Positions 15,356-36,888 of a DNA stretch of 64,000 nucleotides are shown in pieces. Both the position numbers and the translations under genes were made by a program. Positions within the stretch are counted from its first letter, which is position 1, and the number at the start of each line of letters is the position of its first letter. The stretch spans positions 11,959,209 to 12,023,208 of the forward strand of contig NC_066520.1 in the NCBI RefSeq assembly GCF_024679095.1, written 5' to 3'. The notes under the pieces were generated by a model, which was given only the letters and a program-made list of their open reading frames with translations, was not told the DNA's origin and searched no databases. The stretch is from Eriocheir sinensis. Lineage: Eukaryota; Arthropoda; Malacostraca; Decapoda; Varunidae.

Positions 15356-15669
15356 CTTTGCTGTCCTTCGTCTTCCACCTTTGAGTAGATAGTTAGGTCT
15401 GCTGTTGTTTGTTCTTCCTTTGTGTCCTTTGTGTTCCTCCTCCTCCTCCTGCTCTACATAATTGAGCGTCATTATTTTCGCGTGATATCTTTTTAAACAC
15501 TTCCCCAAATAATCACTCGCCGGATTACAAGCCGTCATTAGGGCCCCGCTGCGTCGGGACTGCGGGACTGGCGTGAAACGAGGCACCTGGCGGCGGAAAT
15601 GGACAACAGCTGATGCAATGGTTGTCAACTTACGGCCGAGGAGCGGGAGGGATGGAGGACACGACGGAT
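15356..15669. other. Unique sequence
   Basis: No gene recognised; a short CTC run is at 15437-15450. Confidence 0.4.
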
Positions 15670-15690
15670 GGTAAGAACGAAGGAGGGAAG

Positions 15691-15935
15691 GAAAGAAGGG
15701 GAAAGAAGAGATTGGCGAGGAGGATAGTTGTGGTAAGAACGGAGAAGGAGGAGGAGGAGGAAGAGGAGGAGGAGGAGGAGGAAAGAAGGGGAAAGAAGAG
15801 GTTGGTGAAGAGGATAGTTATGGTAAGAACAGAGGAGAAGGAGGAAGAGGAGGAGAAGGAAGAGGAGAAGGAGGAGGAGGAGGAGAAGGAGGAGGGAAAA
15901 AGGGGAAAGAGGAGGTTGATGAGGAGGATGAAAAG
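15691..15935. repeat. Purine-rich repeat, three units of 90-115 bp
   Basis: GAAAGAAGGGGAAAGAAGAG begins units at 15691 and 15781, and a variant begins at 15896. GAGGATAGTTGTGGTAAGAAC follows in the first two. Length differences come from GGA runs between the units. Confidence 0.85.
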
Positions 15936-16375
15936 TATAGTAGTGTAGAGTGGAATGGAGGAGAGGATGGATGGAATGACGTGACTTGGGGAGAGAGAGG
16001 AAAGGGAAAGAAGGGGATAGCGCAAAAGATGGATGACAGGAGAAAGGAATGAAAGATGATGGAGAGGGGAGAAGAGAGAAAATAGGAGGGGAGAGATTAG
16101 GAAAAGAAGAGGATGAAGCATGAGATGGGGAAAAGGAGAAAGGGATGGAAGATAATGTGAGGGGGGGGAGGGGAGAGTAGGAGGAGAGGAGAGACCAGGG
16201 AAAGAAGGAACCGGAAAAAAAAGATGGGAAAAAGAAGTAAGGAATGAAAAATTATGTGAGGAGTGGCGGGGCGGAGAGGTGGAGGGAAGAGGTGAGGGAG
16301 AGACGGGGATGAAGCAAGGGATGGAGAAAAGGAGGAAGGAATGGAAGGTGATGCAAAGGAGGGGGGGATGAGGGA
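15936..16375. repeat. Polypurine tract
   Basis: Continues from the purine-rich units before it. GGAGAGG, AAAGAAGG and GATGG motifs recur. The 257-codon minus-strand frame across 15630-16403 is a composition artefact. Confidence 0.85.
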
Positions 16376-16755
16376 CAGGGAGTCTAGGAACCAGCCAAGT
16401 CACGATACCCTCCGTCTGTCTTCCCTCCTGTCATGTCTTGAAGCAGATTTATTTTCTCATAATGGATGGCTCACCCCGGCCCTGTTATTTGCAGGGAGGC
16501 AGGGCGGGAGGAGGGAGGCAAGAGGGAGGGGCTCAGCGACAGGTGAAGACGTTACGACTCCGTATTTACCCTTTTGATACATTTGTTTGTTATGAGCGTC
16601 GCGGCGCATCGGGGCGGGAAGTCGTGGCGGCTCGGGGCAGACACGACGGAGACTGTCTGGCGGGGGGAATGAAGGTGTTCCAAATGGTCCTTTAACCCTT
16701 AACGACCCTGCGCCGCTGTGTCGCTGACAAGCTGAAGTCACATGTTGTTAATGAC
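16376..16755. other. Unique, moderately CpG-rich sequence
   Basis: No gene recognised. Confidence 0.4.
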
Positions 16756-16880
16756 ACTACTACTACTGCTACGACTACTACTACTACTACTACTACTACT
16801 ACGACGACGACGACGACGACGACGAGGACGACGACGACGACAACGACAACAATAGCGACGACAACGACGACGAGGACGAC
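16756..16880. repeat. (ACT)n and (ACG)n trinucleotide array
   Basis: ACT triplets give way to ACG/GACGAC triplets, with interruptions. Confidence 0.93.
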
Positions 16881-18384
16881 TTAAGGATTACCGCTGCTCT
16901 GTTCTGTAACATTGGTATCTTGATTAATTCCTTGTCTGTGCTCTTATTATTAATGCCTCCCATGACGGATGGCCGGAACGGCACAGCCGTGACAGGCGGC
17001 AGGTGAGCCTGGCCAGGAGGGGGCGGCCTCTATGTAAATTAGGCAGGTGTGTTCCGCGCAGGAGAGTCTCCCTTTGGCCGCCTCGCCTCGTCCCGCCGGC
17101 GGGCGTGAGCCGAGCGACAACCACCACCCACGGGAAAATTGCATCTTTAGATAATTACAGGTGAGAGCAGAGCGCGACCCGCACAGCACCTGAGGCGCGC
17201 CGCGCCGCGTGCATCACTCCGTCAGCGGCGGCGAGTGATTACCGCTCCGGCGAGTGTTTATCTTGCGTGCGTGAGCCTCCCCCCCTCACAGCGGCCACTT
17301 CCGCTCTCATTAAACGATATGATCTTGGTGGTTGCCGAGACGAGGGAGGAAGGTGTTGTGGGGTGATGAATGTGGGAGAGAGGTGTGAGAGAGAGGACGA
17401 GGGACGAAGGGCAGGTGAGGGACTGTCGTGAAGGATGCAAGAAGGAAAAGGGAGTGTTGGGGCGTCACGAGCAGGAAGGGAGCTGGGGAGGAGAGGAAGG
17501 AGGGAGGACGAGCCCGCTGGTTGACTCTATATATGACGGGACGGCGCCGCCTGTGCCGGGTACGTCCAGACATGCTAAGTGACGCTGACACCTCACGGGC
17601 TTGACGTTGATGAGGTCTGATGTGGAGAGGATCCGTGATGAACAAGATGTATTAAGGCAGATGACGGGAGGCTCCTGACACTGATGACGGCTTACTTTAC
17701 TACCTCGGCACGGTTGGAAAATGAGAAAAACTTGAGTTGATCTTCTTGTGAAAAGGAACGTGAGAGGATAATTGAGGTAAATGATGGACATGTTCTTCAG
17801 TAAGTGAGACAACAAATGATTCAGTCTAGATGAGATGAGGGGAAATCAGGCAAATATTACATAGGGAGGCGAGAAAGAGTGCAAGCGATGTTATTAAGGA
17901 AGATTGGTGGTGATCAAATTATAGATGTAATAATGGAAGCAGAGATACACACAAAAAAGAGCGAGAAAGAGAAAGAGGAACAGACAGACAAAGAGAGAGA
18001 CAAAAGGGGCGAGCTGGGAGAGAGAGAGGAAGAGGATGAGAGAAAAGAAGGGAAGGGAGGGACTGGTGCGAGCTGGAAAGGAAGTGAAGTGGAGAGAAAG
18101 GTGAGCAGAATCCTCCCTACTTCAGCAGCGGAAGGAAATGGGGTGGCAGAGGAAGTAGAAATAAAGACGGAGGACAAAAAAAGTGAGATGATGATGGACG
18201 GTGCGGTGGGAAGGGAAGGAAGGAGAGGGTTGAGGGAGACGGAAAAATGTAATGATAGAAAAAGTGAATTCCCACTGACTTTTGATCCAAGCACCAGTGT
18301 CACCTGACTCCCAGTAATTAGCGGTCCAGAGTGACAGGTAGGAAAGGTAGGGAGGGCCATGCTTCCGTACCCGTCCCCTTCCTG

Positions 18385-18389
<5 letters not shown>
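16881..18389. other. Unique sequence with purine-rich parts
   Basis: 16960-17280 is CpG-rich. 17340-17510 and 17930-18260 are purine-rich. Open frames here (17310-17645, 17914-18426 and 17879-18307) show low-complexity composition. No gene recognised. Confidence 0.45.
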
Positions 18390-18431
<42 letters not shown>

Positions 18432-18446
18432 ACCGCTCTCTCTATG

Positions 18447-18479
<33 letters not shown>

Positions 18480-18482
18480 ATC
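18390..18482. repeat. (CA)n and (TATC)n arrays
   Basis: (CA)n lies at about 18390-18431 and (TATC)n at 18447-18480. Confidence 0.97.
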
Positions 18483-18725
18483 TCCTCTATCTATCCATCC
18501 TCACACTCTTCCATCGCTGCCTCCATCACAATCACCACAGCACAATCCTAATGAGAGAGAACCTACCTACTACGTATCGTTCTAAATCCCCATCTTTTCC
18601 ACGACTCTTAATGCTCCCACATCAGTCACCTCCACTCCCGAACGTGTCCCCTCCGTCACATTTCAGCCACTCCCATACTCATAACACCGCAGTCTATCAT
18701 TTTCGCGACGAGACGCAGGAATATG

Positions 18726-18949
18726 TAAGAAAATAATACACAATAACGTCGTCGTAAGGAGAAAAAAATAAAAGGGAAACCAAACCTTGTATTCTCTCTC
18801 ACTACCCCCATTTCAATACACTCAACAGAACGAGAAAATAAGTAAAAAAAAAATAGTATACAATAACGACGTCAGGAGAAGAAAATCAAGGGAAAACCAA
18901 ACCTAGCATTTTATCTCACTCCCCCCTCCCCCCCCAACCACTCAACCAT
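18726..18949. repeat. Diverged tandem duplication, period about 113 bp
   Basis: Copies at 18726 and 18839 share ACAATAACG(T/A)CGTC, AGGAGAA, AAGGGAAA and CCAAACCT, then CTCAC and ACTCAAC. The second copy is more C-rich at its end. Confidence 0.8.
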
Positions 18950-20190
<1,241 letters not shown>

Positions 20191-20942
20191 AACAACATCG
20201 TCTACTACAACTAATGCCACTACTACTAAGATTTATAACAATTATGATAACAATAATAATCATTAAATAGTGCTTACAATACTTTCATCATGTTACTCTG
20301 TTTTCCGCAAAGACGCGCCGGGGAGTCAAAACGTCCACGTAATCAATCATTCTGTCAAGGGTACAAGGAAGCGAGTGGACGGAGAGAGGGAGGGACCTTC
20401 TCTAATACTTCAACCTTCTGTATCTTAGGGGCGGCGTCCTTTTCTGGCCCCTCTTACAACACGTATTAGAACCTGAGGGCACGTATTCTTCACTTCCATG
20501 GATCACAGATGATAAGGAGAAGCACAAGTACCTAATCTTTTTTTATCAGACCATAGTAAGTAGCGGGCTTTTTTCTTCATTACTGTTTTCTTTTTTTTAC
20601 GCCCTTGAACTGTCTCCTCTGCTGTAAAAAAAAAAAAAAAGTAGAACACGAACAAGAACAAAGACATAAATAAGAACAGGAAGAACAAGAAAAAGGAATA
20701 AGAATACACTATTATTCACCTAAAAGAGAGAGAAGGAAAGAGAGAGAAAGGGTGTTGATAAGGGACAGTGGAGAAGCAACAGTGGAGGTGGTGGTGGAAG
20801 TGGACTGGGGACGAGTGAGGGGCGGGGTGCATGAGAGGCAGCGCTGAGGGACGCCCGCGGGAGGTGCTGACGGGGCTGTTGTCGTGTCGAGGGGAAGATT
20901 AATAAGAAAATTACGAGGATCATCATGAGATAATCGTTGCGT

Positions 20943-20946
<4 letters not shown>
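20191..20946. other. Unique sequence with a possible poly(A) retroposon end at 20601-20641
   Basis: GTCTCCTCTGCTGT followed by about 15 A resembles 14910-14930. No gene recognised. Confidence 0.4.
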
Positions 20947-21898
<952 letters not shown>

Positions 21899-22200
21899 AG
21901 GCGGGCTACTGGAAAGAAAGAAAAAAATATATATATACTTTTGTTTTTTATACATTTTTACATAATTTTAGTTCATATACATACACAGCATCCACCGTAC
22001 ACTTATGAGCCTGTGAGAGTTTGTAACAGACTGAAGTGTGAAAAAAAAAGGGCGACAGGAAGGCGGGCCACTGGAATGAAAGAAAAATATATACTCAAGT
22101 TTTTTTTTCTATAATTTTAGTTTAGAACATCCACAACATCCACCGTACACCTGCGAGCCTGTGAGGGTTTGTAACACAGATTGTAGTGGGAAAAAAAAAA
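21899..22200. repeat. Diverged tandem duplication, period about 161 bp
   Basis: Copies start AGGCGGGCTACTGGAAAG (21899) and AGGCGGGCCACTGGAATG (22060). Both contain CATCCACCGTACAC and GAGCCTGTGAG, and end in an A run. They differ by indels and substitutions. Confidence 0.88.
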
Positions 22201-22826
22201 GAGAGAAGGAAAACCACAAGATCATCGGGACTCCATAAGGTGGCGTGCTGCCGCCCTCACCTGCCGCCTCTTCCCCGCAGCGCCCAAAGTGCACCTGCCG
22301 CAAAGATTTAACTGTACGGCACCTCATATAAAAACAGGTGTTGCTCCTCACTATAAATCAAGAGGAATATTACGAAAATGTCTCTTTATTTAGAAATCCA
22401 ATTACATATATCGTTTTTTTCATGACCATTCGTGTCCAAAAATATGCTTCGTCTAATCTTGTCTCTTACAGGTTATTTGTTCTTAGCAACACCAATGGAA
22501 AACTCCAACGTAGGCCTCGGTGAAGCCCAACACCAAATATCTCTTGTATAATTATTCATGTACTGTTTTGCAAGTGACGACTGACTAAACTCTTGCCGGA
22601 CTGTGATAAGAACAGTAACGAGACGACCACTTCACTCCGTACCCGTTCCGTACATATTCATACAGCCAATGCATCACCTCAGTGCCGCTACGTCATCCAT
22701 CATGCCGTCGCTTTACATTTATCAGCCTGTTATCGCCCATTACATCGCTTTATCTGCGTATCATTCCATTATCGGTCCTATTATCCTTTCATTCTGCATC
22801 GGCTGTTATCAGTAGCATCATATCTG
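22201..22826. other. Unique sequence
   Basis: No repeat or gene recognised. Confidence 0.4.
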
Positions 22827-22985
22827 TGCATCAGTCTGTTGCCAGTCACCTCCCCGCCACACCTGCATCAGTCTGTTGCCAGTCACATCCCCGCCACACC
22901 TGCATCAGTCTGTTGCCAGTCACATCCCCGCCACACCTGCATCAGTCTGTTGCCAGTCACATCCCCACCACACCTGCATCAGTCT
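22827..22985. repeat. 37-bp minisatellite, four units plus a partial one
   Basis: Units start TGCATCAGTCTGTTGCCAGT at 22827, 22864, 22901 and 22938, with a partial unit at 22975. They are nearly identical (CACATCCCCGCC versus CACCTCCCCGCC and CACATCCCCACC). The repeats abut directly, with no spacers. Confidence 0.95.
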
Positions 22986-23617
22986 ACCCGAACATATATA
23001 CATTACAAACACCGCCCGCCGCCCTCCCTCCCACCCCTCGCCCTTCCTCCCCTTCCCCAGGTAACACCAAGGGGAATCAGGGGAGGAAAGGGGAAGAAAG
23101 GGACCTCACAGGACCTCCCTAAGACGTAATTCCTGCGACACTGTGATAGCAACGCTGCCTCAGGGTGATTCAGGGTTACAAACGCCGACTTCGACTCCCC
23201 ACACACCGCCCTAACCAAGCAGCCCGCAGCCCACACCCGCCCACTAGCTCACTCCACCCTCCTCCTCCTCCTCTTCCTCCTTCTCGCCATAATAAGCGAT
23301 ACATGTCTTATATATTCTGGCCAATTTTCCTTACAAGGCGGGAAATTCTGAACTTGTGAACTCTGCGGGTGTAAGGAGGGCGGTAAGGGCGGGATTGGTG
23401 TCTTAAGGGGAGGCTCGGCGGCCCTAGTAACAATGGTCCGGTGGCAGGATGATTACAATGATTATGGAGCCGGATTTATGTCGTGATGAGGGGTGAGGCG
23501 GCTCCGGCCCGCCCATAAATAAGGCATTGTGAGAGGCGACCTGGGTGACACAGTGGCCGGGGGATTCCAACCTGTGACATCCCCCCCCTTACTTACTGCC
23601 TGCTAGCCGCCACCACC
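22986..23617. other. Unique sequence
   Basis: C-rich at 23015-23060 and 23210-23285. No gene recognised. Confidence 0.4.
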
Positions 23618-23636
23618 CCACCCACTCCCTCTCCCT

Positions 23637-23680
<44 letters not shown>
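23618..23680. repeat. (CTCCCT)n then (CT)n
   Basis: A few hexamers followed by a pure CT run (about 23640-23680). Confidence 0.97.
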
Positions 23681-23683
<3 letters not shown>

Positions 23684-23782
23684 GGTCTTCTCTGCTCATC
23701 ATCCCTTTTATCCTCCGAAAAATAATCATCGGACGTTAATATATTTTCATCTTTTTAATAAGGGAATCATCTAACCTGACCC

Positions 23783-23873
<91 letters not shown>

Positions 23874-23884
23874 CCCATTGATAA

Positions 23885-23940
<56 letters not shown>
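23783..23940. repeat. Inverted pair of (CA)n and (GT)n arrays
   Basis: (CA)n at 23783-23872 and (GT)n at 23886-23940 are separated by only about 13 bases. The two are complementary on one strand and could form a hairpin of up to about 55 bp. Confidence 0.97.
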
Positions 23941-23946
<6 letters not shown>

Positions 23947-24229
23947 CAGTGATTTAGAGACAAGACAAACCAATCATATCAAACACATCAGAACAGCAGA
24001 ACCAAACAACAAAGGAAGAACGCATTATCATATCCCTTACTGTCCTTCTAACATATATAATCAGCGCCACCTCTCTTCTTCACCCCATACTTCTCCTTGT
24101 CCACACTCCCTCTACTCCCTCACTCTTACCTACTCCTCTCCCTCCCTTGCTGTCACCACTCCTGTTCTCCTGAAGCTCGTCCCTCTCTCTCTCTCCCTTC
24201 CTCCCTCCCTCCGTCCTTGCAGCAGCCCG
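23941..24229. other. Unique pyrimidine-rich sequence
   Basis: No gene recognised. Confidence 0.4.
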
Positions 24230-25170
24230 GTGAGGGAGGCGCCGCAATTCTCCTCAAGACACACAAGGCTGCACAGGCCGGGAGGGTGTGTTCCATCCCG
24301 CCGCAGGTGTGTCCGCGTCCAGCCTCTGCCCTAACGAGGCTCCGAGTGGCCGAGTTCGGATTATCGAGACTCAGCCGTGTGGATACCTTGTTAGGCTGGT
24401 AAAATATGGCCGCAGTCACCATAATTCAGAGGTTCGACACCCAACACCGCTATGCCTCGCCGCCCGCAAGGCTCCCGCGGCCCGGAGACGCCAGGGAATG
24501 GTCGACCTTACGGCGGGCGGTGGCTCGGGTCTGTCTTGGGCCGCGCGATCTGCCCGGCTGTTAGGCTAAAGAGATCCAACCCGCTATTAAACGACTTTAC
24601 ACTATAATTACAACCCAGCCTTCCTGATCTTCCTACATACGTCAGCTCGCTTATAATATAGTGTTTCCCGAGCATGATGTATGCCGGGAGTGGCGGACGG
24701 GCGGGCGGCTCCGTGAAGGCTTCCCGCTGAGGCTTGCCAACAGACGTCACACAGAAAACGGAGTTACGGCCGCATATAGAAAATGGGGGTTGTAGCGGGG
24801 TTGGGCTGCTGATGATAGTCTTCTGCGAGATCTTATTTTGATAACGAGCAATGCATTATGGTCATGACTGGTATTACAGAGGTGTATTTGTGATTCTACA
24901 AGGATTATTCACCTAATCACAAGCCTCGGATGGTATTAACGCCATTGATGATCGTAAAGTATTCGGCAAAAATCCTATTGGCTCGTACGTAATGACCTGA
25001 TGACGGTGATCAGCCTCTCGCTATTGGCTGCTAATCGATGTTTGTGGTCATTAGGGCCTCGCCAAGACGGCTGGCGCGACCATGATACCAGGCATTAGCG
25101 GCGCGGCGGCCACGGCGCTGAGAGACGTCACTCCATCACGCCGCCGCGGCCTGACGCCACATCATCACTC
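24230..25170. other. Unique CpG-rich stretch with promoter-type motifs
   Basis: Almost 1 kb free of microsatellites. It holds two CTATTGGCT motifs (inverted CCAAT box) at 24975-24983 and 25021-25029, and CRE-like GACGTCA at 24744-24750 and 25124-25130. It could be regulatory, but no exon is recognisable. Confidence 0.3.
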
Positions 25171-25173
25171 CGA

Positions 25174-25225
<52 letters not shown>
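25171..25225. repeat. (AC)n array, about 50 bp
   Basis: Pure run. Confidence 0.99.
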
Positions 25226-25227
<2 letters not shown>

Positions 25228-26274
25228 AAGAATGGGCGGGAGGCAAGGGGAGGAAGATGAAGAGAGAGAGGATGAGGAGGGGAGGAAGGGTTAAGGATGA
25301 AGGAACGAGGAAAAGGAAGAGGTGGCGGAGGAAGACAGGGGTAGATAAAGGCAGAGAATGAATGCAGAAGGAAGAGGAAGGAGAGGAGGGAGACGTTAAA
25401 TGAAGGGAGTCTGGACGAAAAGTAAGGACACTAAGAATGAACGAAGGAAGAAGAGGAAGGAGTGGACCGGAATCAGGGAGGGAGACGCGAAGGTGGTCAA
25501 AGCAGCAGGTCTGTCCAGGTAGTTTGCGTCGGGATGCTGCAGCTAAACCACCGCTTGTGCTGCTTGGGCGAAACGGGTTCTCGACTGGCAGTGTTTAAAG
25601 AGGCGGAGACGGGAACCAGAGGAGGAAGGGGAAGTGGAGGAAGACTGGAAGGACAGGGGGAGGGAGGGGAGGTGAGTATGTGGGTAGGTGGACGTAAGGT
25701 GTGCAATCGGTGAGAGGCATAAAGGTTCTGATGCTGTTTGTGTTTGTATGATGATTCCAACAGGTGTATGCGTTGTTTGTTGTTTGTTGTGGTGCGATGT
25801 ATGTGTGCTTGAGGGGTAGATGAGAGACGCAGAGTGAGAGTGGAGATGAGAAGAGGGTGAAGAGGAGGCATGAAAAATGAAAGGATTGTGAATGGGTTGA
25901 GGTTAGAGAGAGGAAGTGAGATGGCTTGGGAGGACTGATGAGGGTGGTAAGGGGGCGGCGCTCCCTCTCTACCTTAAACCTGTAATTAGACTTTCACCAT
26001 ACATCGCGTTCTACACCCAAACACTCCCCTTAACCACCCTCCTCCCTTCTCTCTCCTCCTTGCATGTCACTCCTCTCCCTTCCTCCTCGGGGTGTCTCTG
26101 CATGGGTGAGCCGCGCAGAGTTAAGGCGATCCTATCTTATCTGGATCTCTCTATCTCGCGTCCTCTTAATCCCCCGCCCGCATGCCTGGTTAATGGGGGC
26201 ACGTTTGGTAGGGGACACTGAGCTATTACCGCACCGCCTACGCTCCCGCCGCCTCCCACGCCTCCGCTCGAATT

Positions 26275-26275
<1 letters not shown>
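25226..26275. other. Purine-rich then unique sequence
   Basis: 25230-25475 is A/G-rich; the rest is unique. No gene recognised. Confidence 0.4.

Positions 26276-26356
<81 letters not shown>
26276..26356. repeat. (CA)n array, about 81 bp
   Basis: Pure run. Confidence 0.99.
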
Positions 26357-26359
<3 letters not shown>

Positions 26360-27104
26360 ACTACGCCCACACAGTACAGCGCACACGCCCATTTTCCCTT
26401 TTATTTCCCGGGCATTATTCCTTTCCCAACGTATACACCCTCCTTTGAAGCACCCCCTCCCAAGCCACACTGTCGCCCACCTGCCCCCTGTACCCCCGCC
26501 ACCCTCTTCCTCCTCCTCCTCCTCCTCCTCCTCTTCTATTCTTCGCAGTATTGCCATTCACGCTTTGCTCCCCGCCAGCCAGTGCCAGACGCCTGCTTTC
26601 CCGTGTCCCGCCGGAATGAAGACACAGTTCCCCGGTGTTTGTTCGGGCCGCCCTGCTGACTGGCTGGCTCTCTGTATCTCGACTTTGATCCACCAATGGC
26701 GACGTCGTTTCCCACACACCTGCCAATCAGGGTTGCGCTTAATGTCAACAAAACAGCTCGCCCAGGACTCATCTCCCTCCCTCGGGCTGGCCGGGGCGTC
26801 GTTGTTACAAATTTATGCGCAATATGTACCGTGCGGCGGAGGGCAATCTTGGCGGCGCGGCTGTGATTAGCAGTACGGATTAGGTGATTTAGGCGCTCGC
26901 TAATCATCACTTTAGAGACCTCGGCCCGGCATTAGTCACTGTGCGTCCCTGTGTTGCCTCTCTTTGTTGTGGTAGTACCCTCCATCCCCTCCTCTCCTCT
27001 CCTCTCTTTCTCTCCCTCCTACCCCACTGCATCCCCGGTCCTCTTCCTTCGTTCCTCCTTCCCTCGCCTCAACATCGCCACACATAACGAGTGCCCAAAC
27101 ACAG
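26357..27104. other. Unique sequence with a (CTC)n run at 26508-26535
   Basis: A CCAATCAG motif (NF-Y type) lies at 26724-26731 and CCACCAATGGCG at about 26690. No exon recognised. Confidence 0.4.
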
Positions 27105-27130
27105 ATACACACGCACACACACACACACAC

Positions 27131-27194
<64 letters not shown>
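27105..27194. repeat. (CA)n array, about 90 bp, one interruption
   Basis: CA run broken by an extra AA near 27130. Confidence 0.98.
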
Positions 27195-27197
<3 letters not shown>

Positions 27198-27304
27198 AGC
27201 GTCATGCAAGCACTCCTACACCAGCCACTCTTCCACTTTCACCCCACTTCCTCCACCTCCACTATTATGTCTTGTGTATTCTACTTGCACCTCGTTCTCT
27301 TTCC

Positions 27305-28059
<755 letters not shown>

Positions 28060-28720
28060 GCCACAATCACCACCAGGCCCTATACCACATACCACATTCC
28101 ACATACCACATCATAGATCTCAGCTACGTCATCTACAATTTGGGCCACCGCCACCACCAAGTCGGCCATACCACACCCACCTCTTTCGCCCTAACAGCCA
28201 CACCAAGGCCTTGATACCCCAGCTGCCAGACCACACCATATCCACCACTACATTCCCTATTCACTCTACACCATTTACTCCACTGTAGATCCTATAGCCA
28301 CACCACTCTCATCATCAGCCTTCCCTAACACTACAGCAACAACATTACCACACTTCAGAGCCACACCACCTCACACAAGCAGTCTATATATAGCCATACC
28401 ATAACCGTTAAGCCATAGCCACGTCACACTATCTCTTTCCCTCGATACAGCCACATCATAACCATTATCAACCCATCTACACAGCCATATCACAGCCTTC
28501 AATAGCCCATGCACCGCCGCGCCACACTATAGCAGCCTTTCGATACAACCACATCATAACCATTACCAGCCCATATCCACACCACGCCACACCCATCACC
28601 ACAGGCCCTCTACGCAGCCACACCATAGCCTTCATTAGCCCACCGCCTCGCCATTCTACATCACCACCATCACCACAATCACCACCCACACCACCACAAC
28701 CACCACCACCCAGCGTCATC
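28060..28720. repeat. Degenerate CCACACCATAGCC-type array
   Basis: About 650 bp of diverged short units resembling AGCCACACCATAGCC (for example ACAGCCATATCACAGCC and ACAGCCACATCATAACC). The plus strand has few G. The open frames here (27926-28288 plus; 28477-29019 minus) reflect this composition. Confidence 0.75.
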
Positions 28721-30985
<2,265 letters not shown>

Positions 30986-31370
30986 GTGAGTAAGTGTGCA
31001 TGTACATTTAACTGCTTGATAAAACATAACATCTCGGTGCTGCTTGGTTCACGTCCATCCCCAGGCGACTAGATACGGAAAATGACATCAATACACTGAG
31101 AAAGAAAGAAGCTGTTAAATGATTCCCAAGCCACAGGGAAACAGTAAATGATCAAGGACCACTGAAGAAAGGATAATCATTCAGAATAACGATGAATACA
31201 ACGTTAATATAGTTTGAAGACATGCTGCTCCTGCTTATACGGTGGTTCCTCGATGGTGTAGTAATGTTAACAACGAGCCTAAGACAAAAGATAGTCAACT
31301 TGGCGTGTATGACCAGTGGCGGCGTGCAGTACCAACATAACAACATAGCAAACACCTGAAGGAACATGTG
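30986..31370. other. Unique sequence
   Basis: No gene recognised. Confidence 0.4.
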
Positions 31371-31830
31371 GGGCGCGCCAATCACCCACATGCACCACCA
31401 CCTGACTCCACTACCACCACCACCACCACCTCATACACGCTCTCCACCTCCCACCCCTCCCACAACCACCACCATCATCACCACTTCAGACACACCCTTT
31501 CTCTCCACCCTAAAACCACAACCACCACATACACTGCCCCCCCACCCCTCCCATAACCCTTCCCCCTCCTCCCAATACAACCCCTACAGCGCCTCACCAC
31601 ACGCTTTCCACCTCCCACCCTTCTCACCACCACCACCACCACCACCATCACTTCAGACACACCCTCTCTCTCCACCCTAAAACCACCACCACCACCACCA
31701 CCACCACCACCTCATACACACTTTCCACCTCCTTCCTTCATCACCACCACCACCAACACCACCACCATCACCACCTCAGACACACCCTCTTTCTCTTCAT
31801 CCTAAAACCTCCACCACAACCACCATCTAG
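31371..31830. repeat. (CCA)n-rich degenerate array
   Basis: CCA/ACC triplet runs alternate with repeats of TTCAGACACACCCT at about 31486, 31653 and 31777 (the last as CTCAGACACACCCT), giving a loose period of about 125-165 bp. Confidence 0.85.
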
Positions 31831-35702
<3,872 letters not shown>

Positions 35703-35780
<78 letters not shown>

Positions 35781-35789
35781 TGTGTGTGC
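35703..35789. repeat. (GT)n array, about 87 bp
   Basis: Pure apart from one C near its end. Confidence 0.99.
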
Positions 35790-36049
35790 GTAATAGAATG
35801 TTCCTTCAATGTAAATATTCATAATGAGATAAGATACATGCACACACCCAGCCCATATAGACACGAGGAAACAAGATAAAGTCCTGAGGAAAGAAAGGCC
35901 AAATATTGTTCCGTCCTTCCCGCGTCGTTGTAAGCCGAGAAAATAGTGTATCCCTTTATTACCTTTCATCTTCCTCCTCACGCTAATCAGTCAAGCCGCC
36001 TACCTGTAAACCTGTCCCCTTACCTGAGACACTGACCCCCGTGGGAAGA

Positions 36050-36325
<276 letters not shown>

Positions 36326-36761
36326 CTCTCGTCATCGCTCCCTTCACCGTGTGTTCTTTCCCTCTTCCTGAATTCTCGTTACCTGCCCTCACATTCTCTC
36401 TTTCTCTCCCTCTCTCTCTCTCCCCGCCCACATCCAGGCAATCATCGCCACCGTATCATTACCTCTGTTTACCCTCTGCGTCGCGGGAGGGCGGCAGCAG
36501 CGGCAGTGTGACGGTGACACTCGGTAATCACGCGCAGTAATAACTAGTCGCCGGTGGGAGTGATTTCGGTGATTAGCGAGTCGCCTGTGAGAACCGATCC
36601 ATCAAGGTGTTATCGGCAGGTGAGGGGGAATGAGGGAGGGGGGAGGGGAGAGGTCTTGTGTTCGTATACAATGGATGAGCCGAGGGAAGAAAAGAAAGCA
36701 TGCATGTATACACAGAAGAACTTTGAGAGAAAATTGGCGAGACGTAACAATAGAGACATCT

Positions 36762-36763
<2 letters not shown>
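36326..36763. other. Unique sequence
   Basis: No gene recognised. Confidence 0.4.
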
Positions 36764-36857
<94 letters not shown>

Positions 36858-36888
36858 ACATGAGGGCTCTGGATTGTTTGAGAAAAAT

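Noticed and set aside
15630..16403. 257-codon minus-strand frame
   Set aside because: Ser/Phe/Leu/Pro-rich translation of a polypurine tract with tandem units.
22827..22985. CRISPR-like regular repeats
   Set aside because: The 37-bp repeats abut directly without spacers, and the sequence is eukaryotic in character.
24372..24445. Possible tRNA around GGTTCGACACC
   Set aside because: It matches a B box, but flanking bases do not form the T stem and no acceptor stem is possible.
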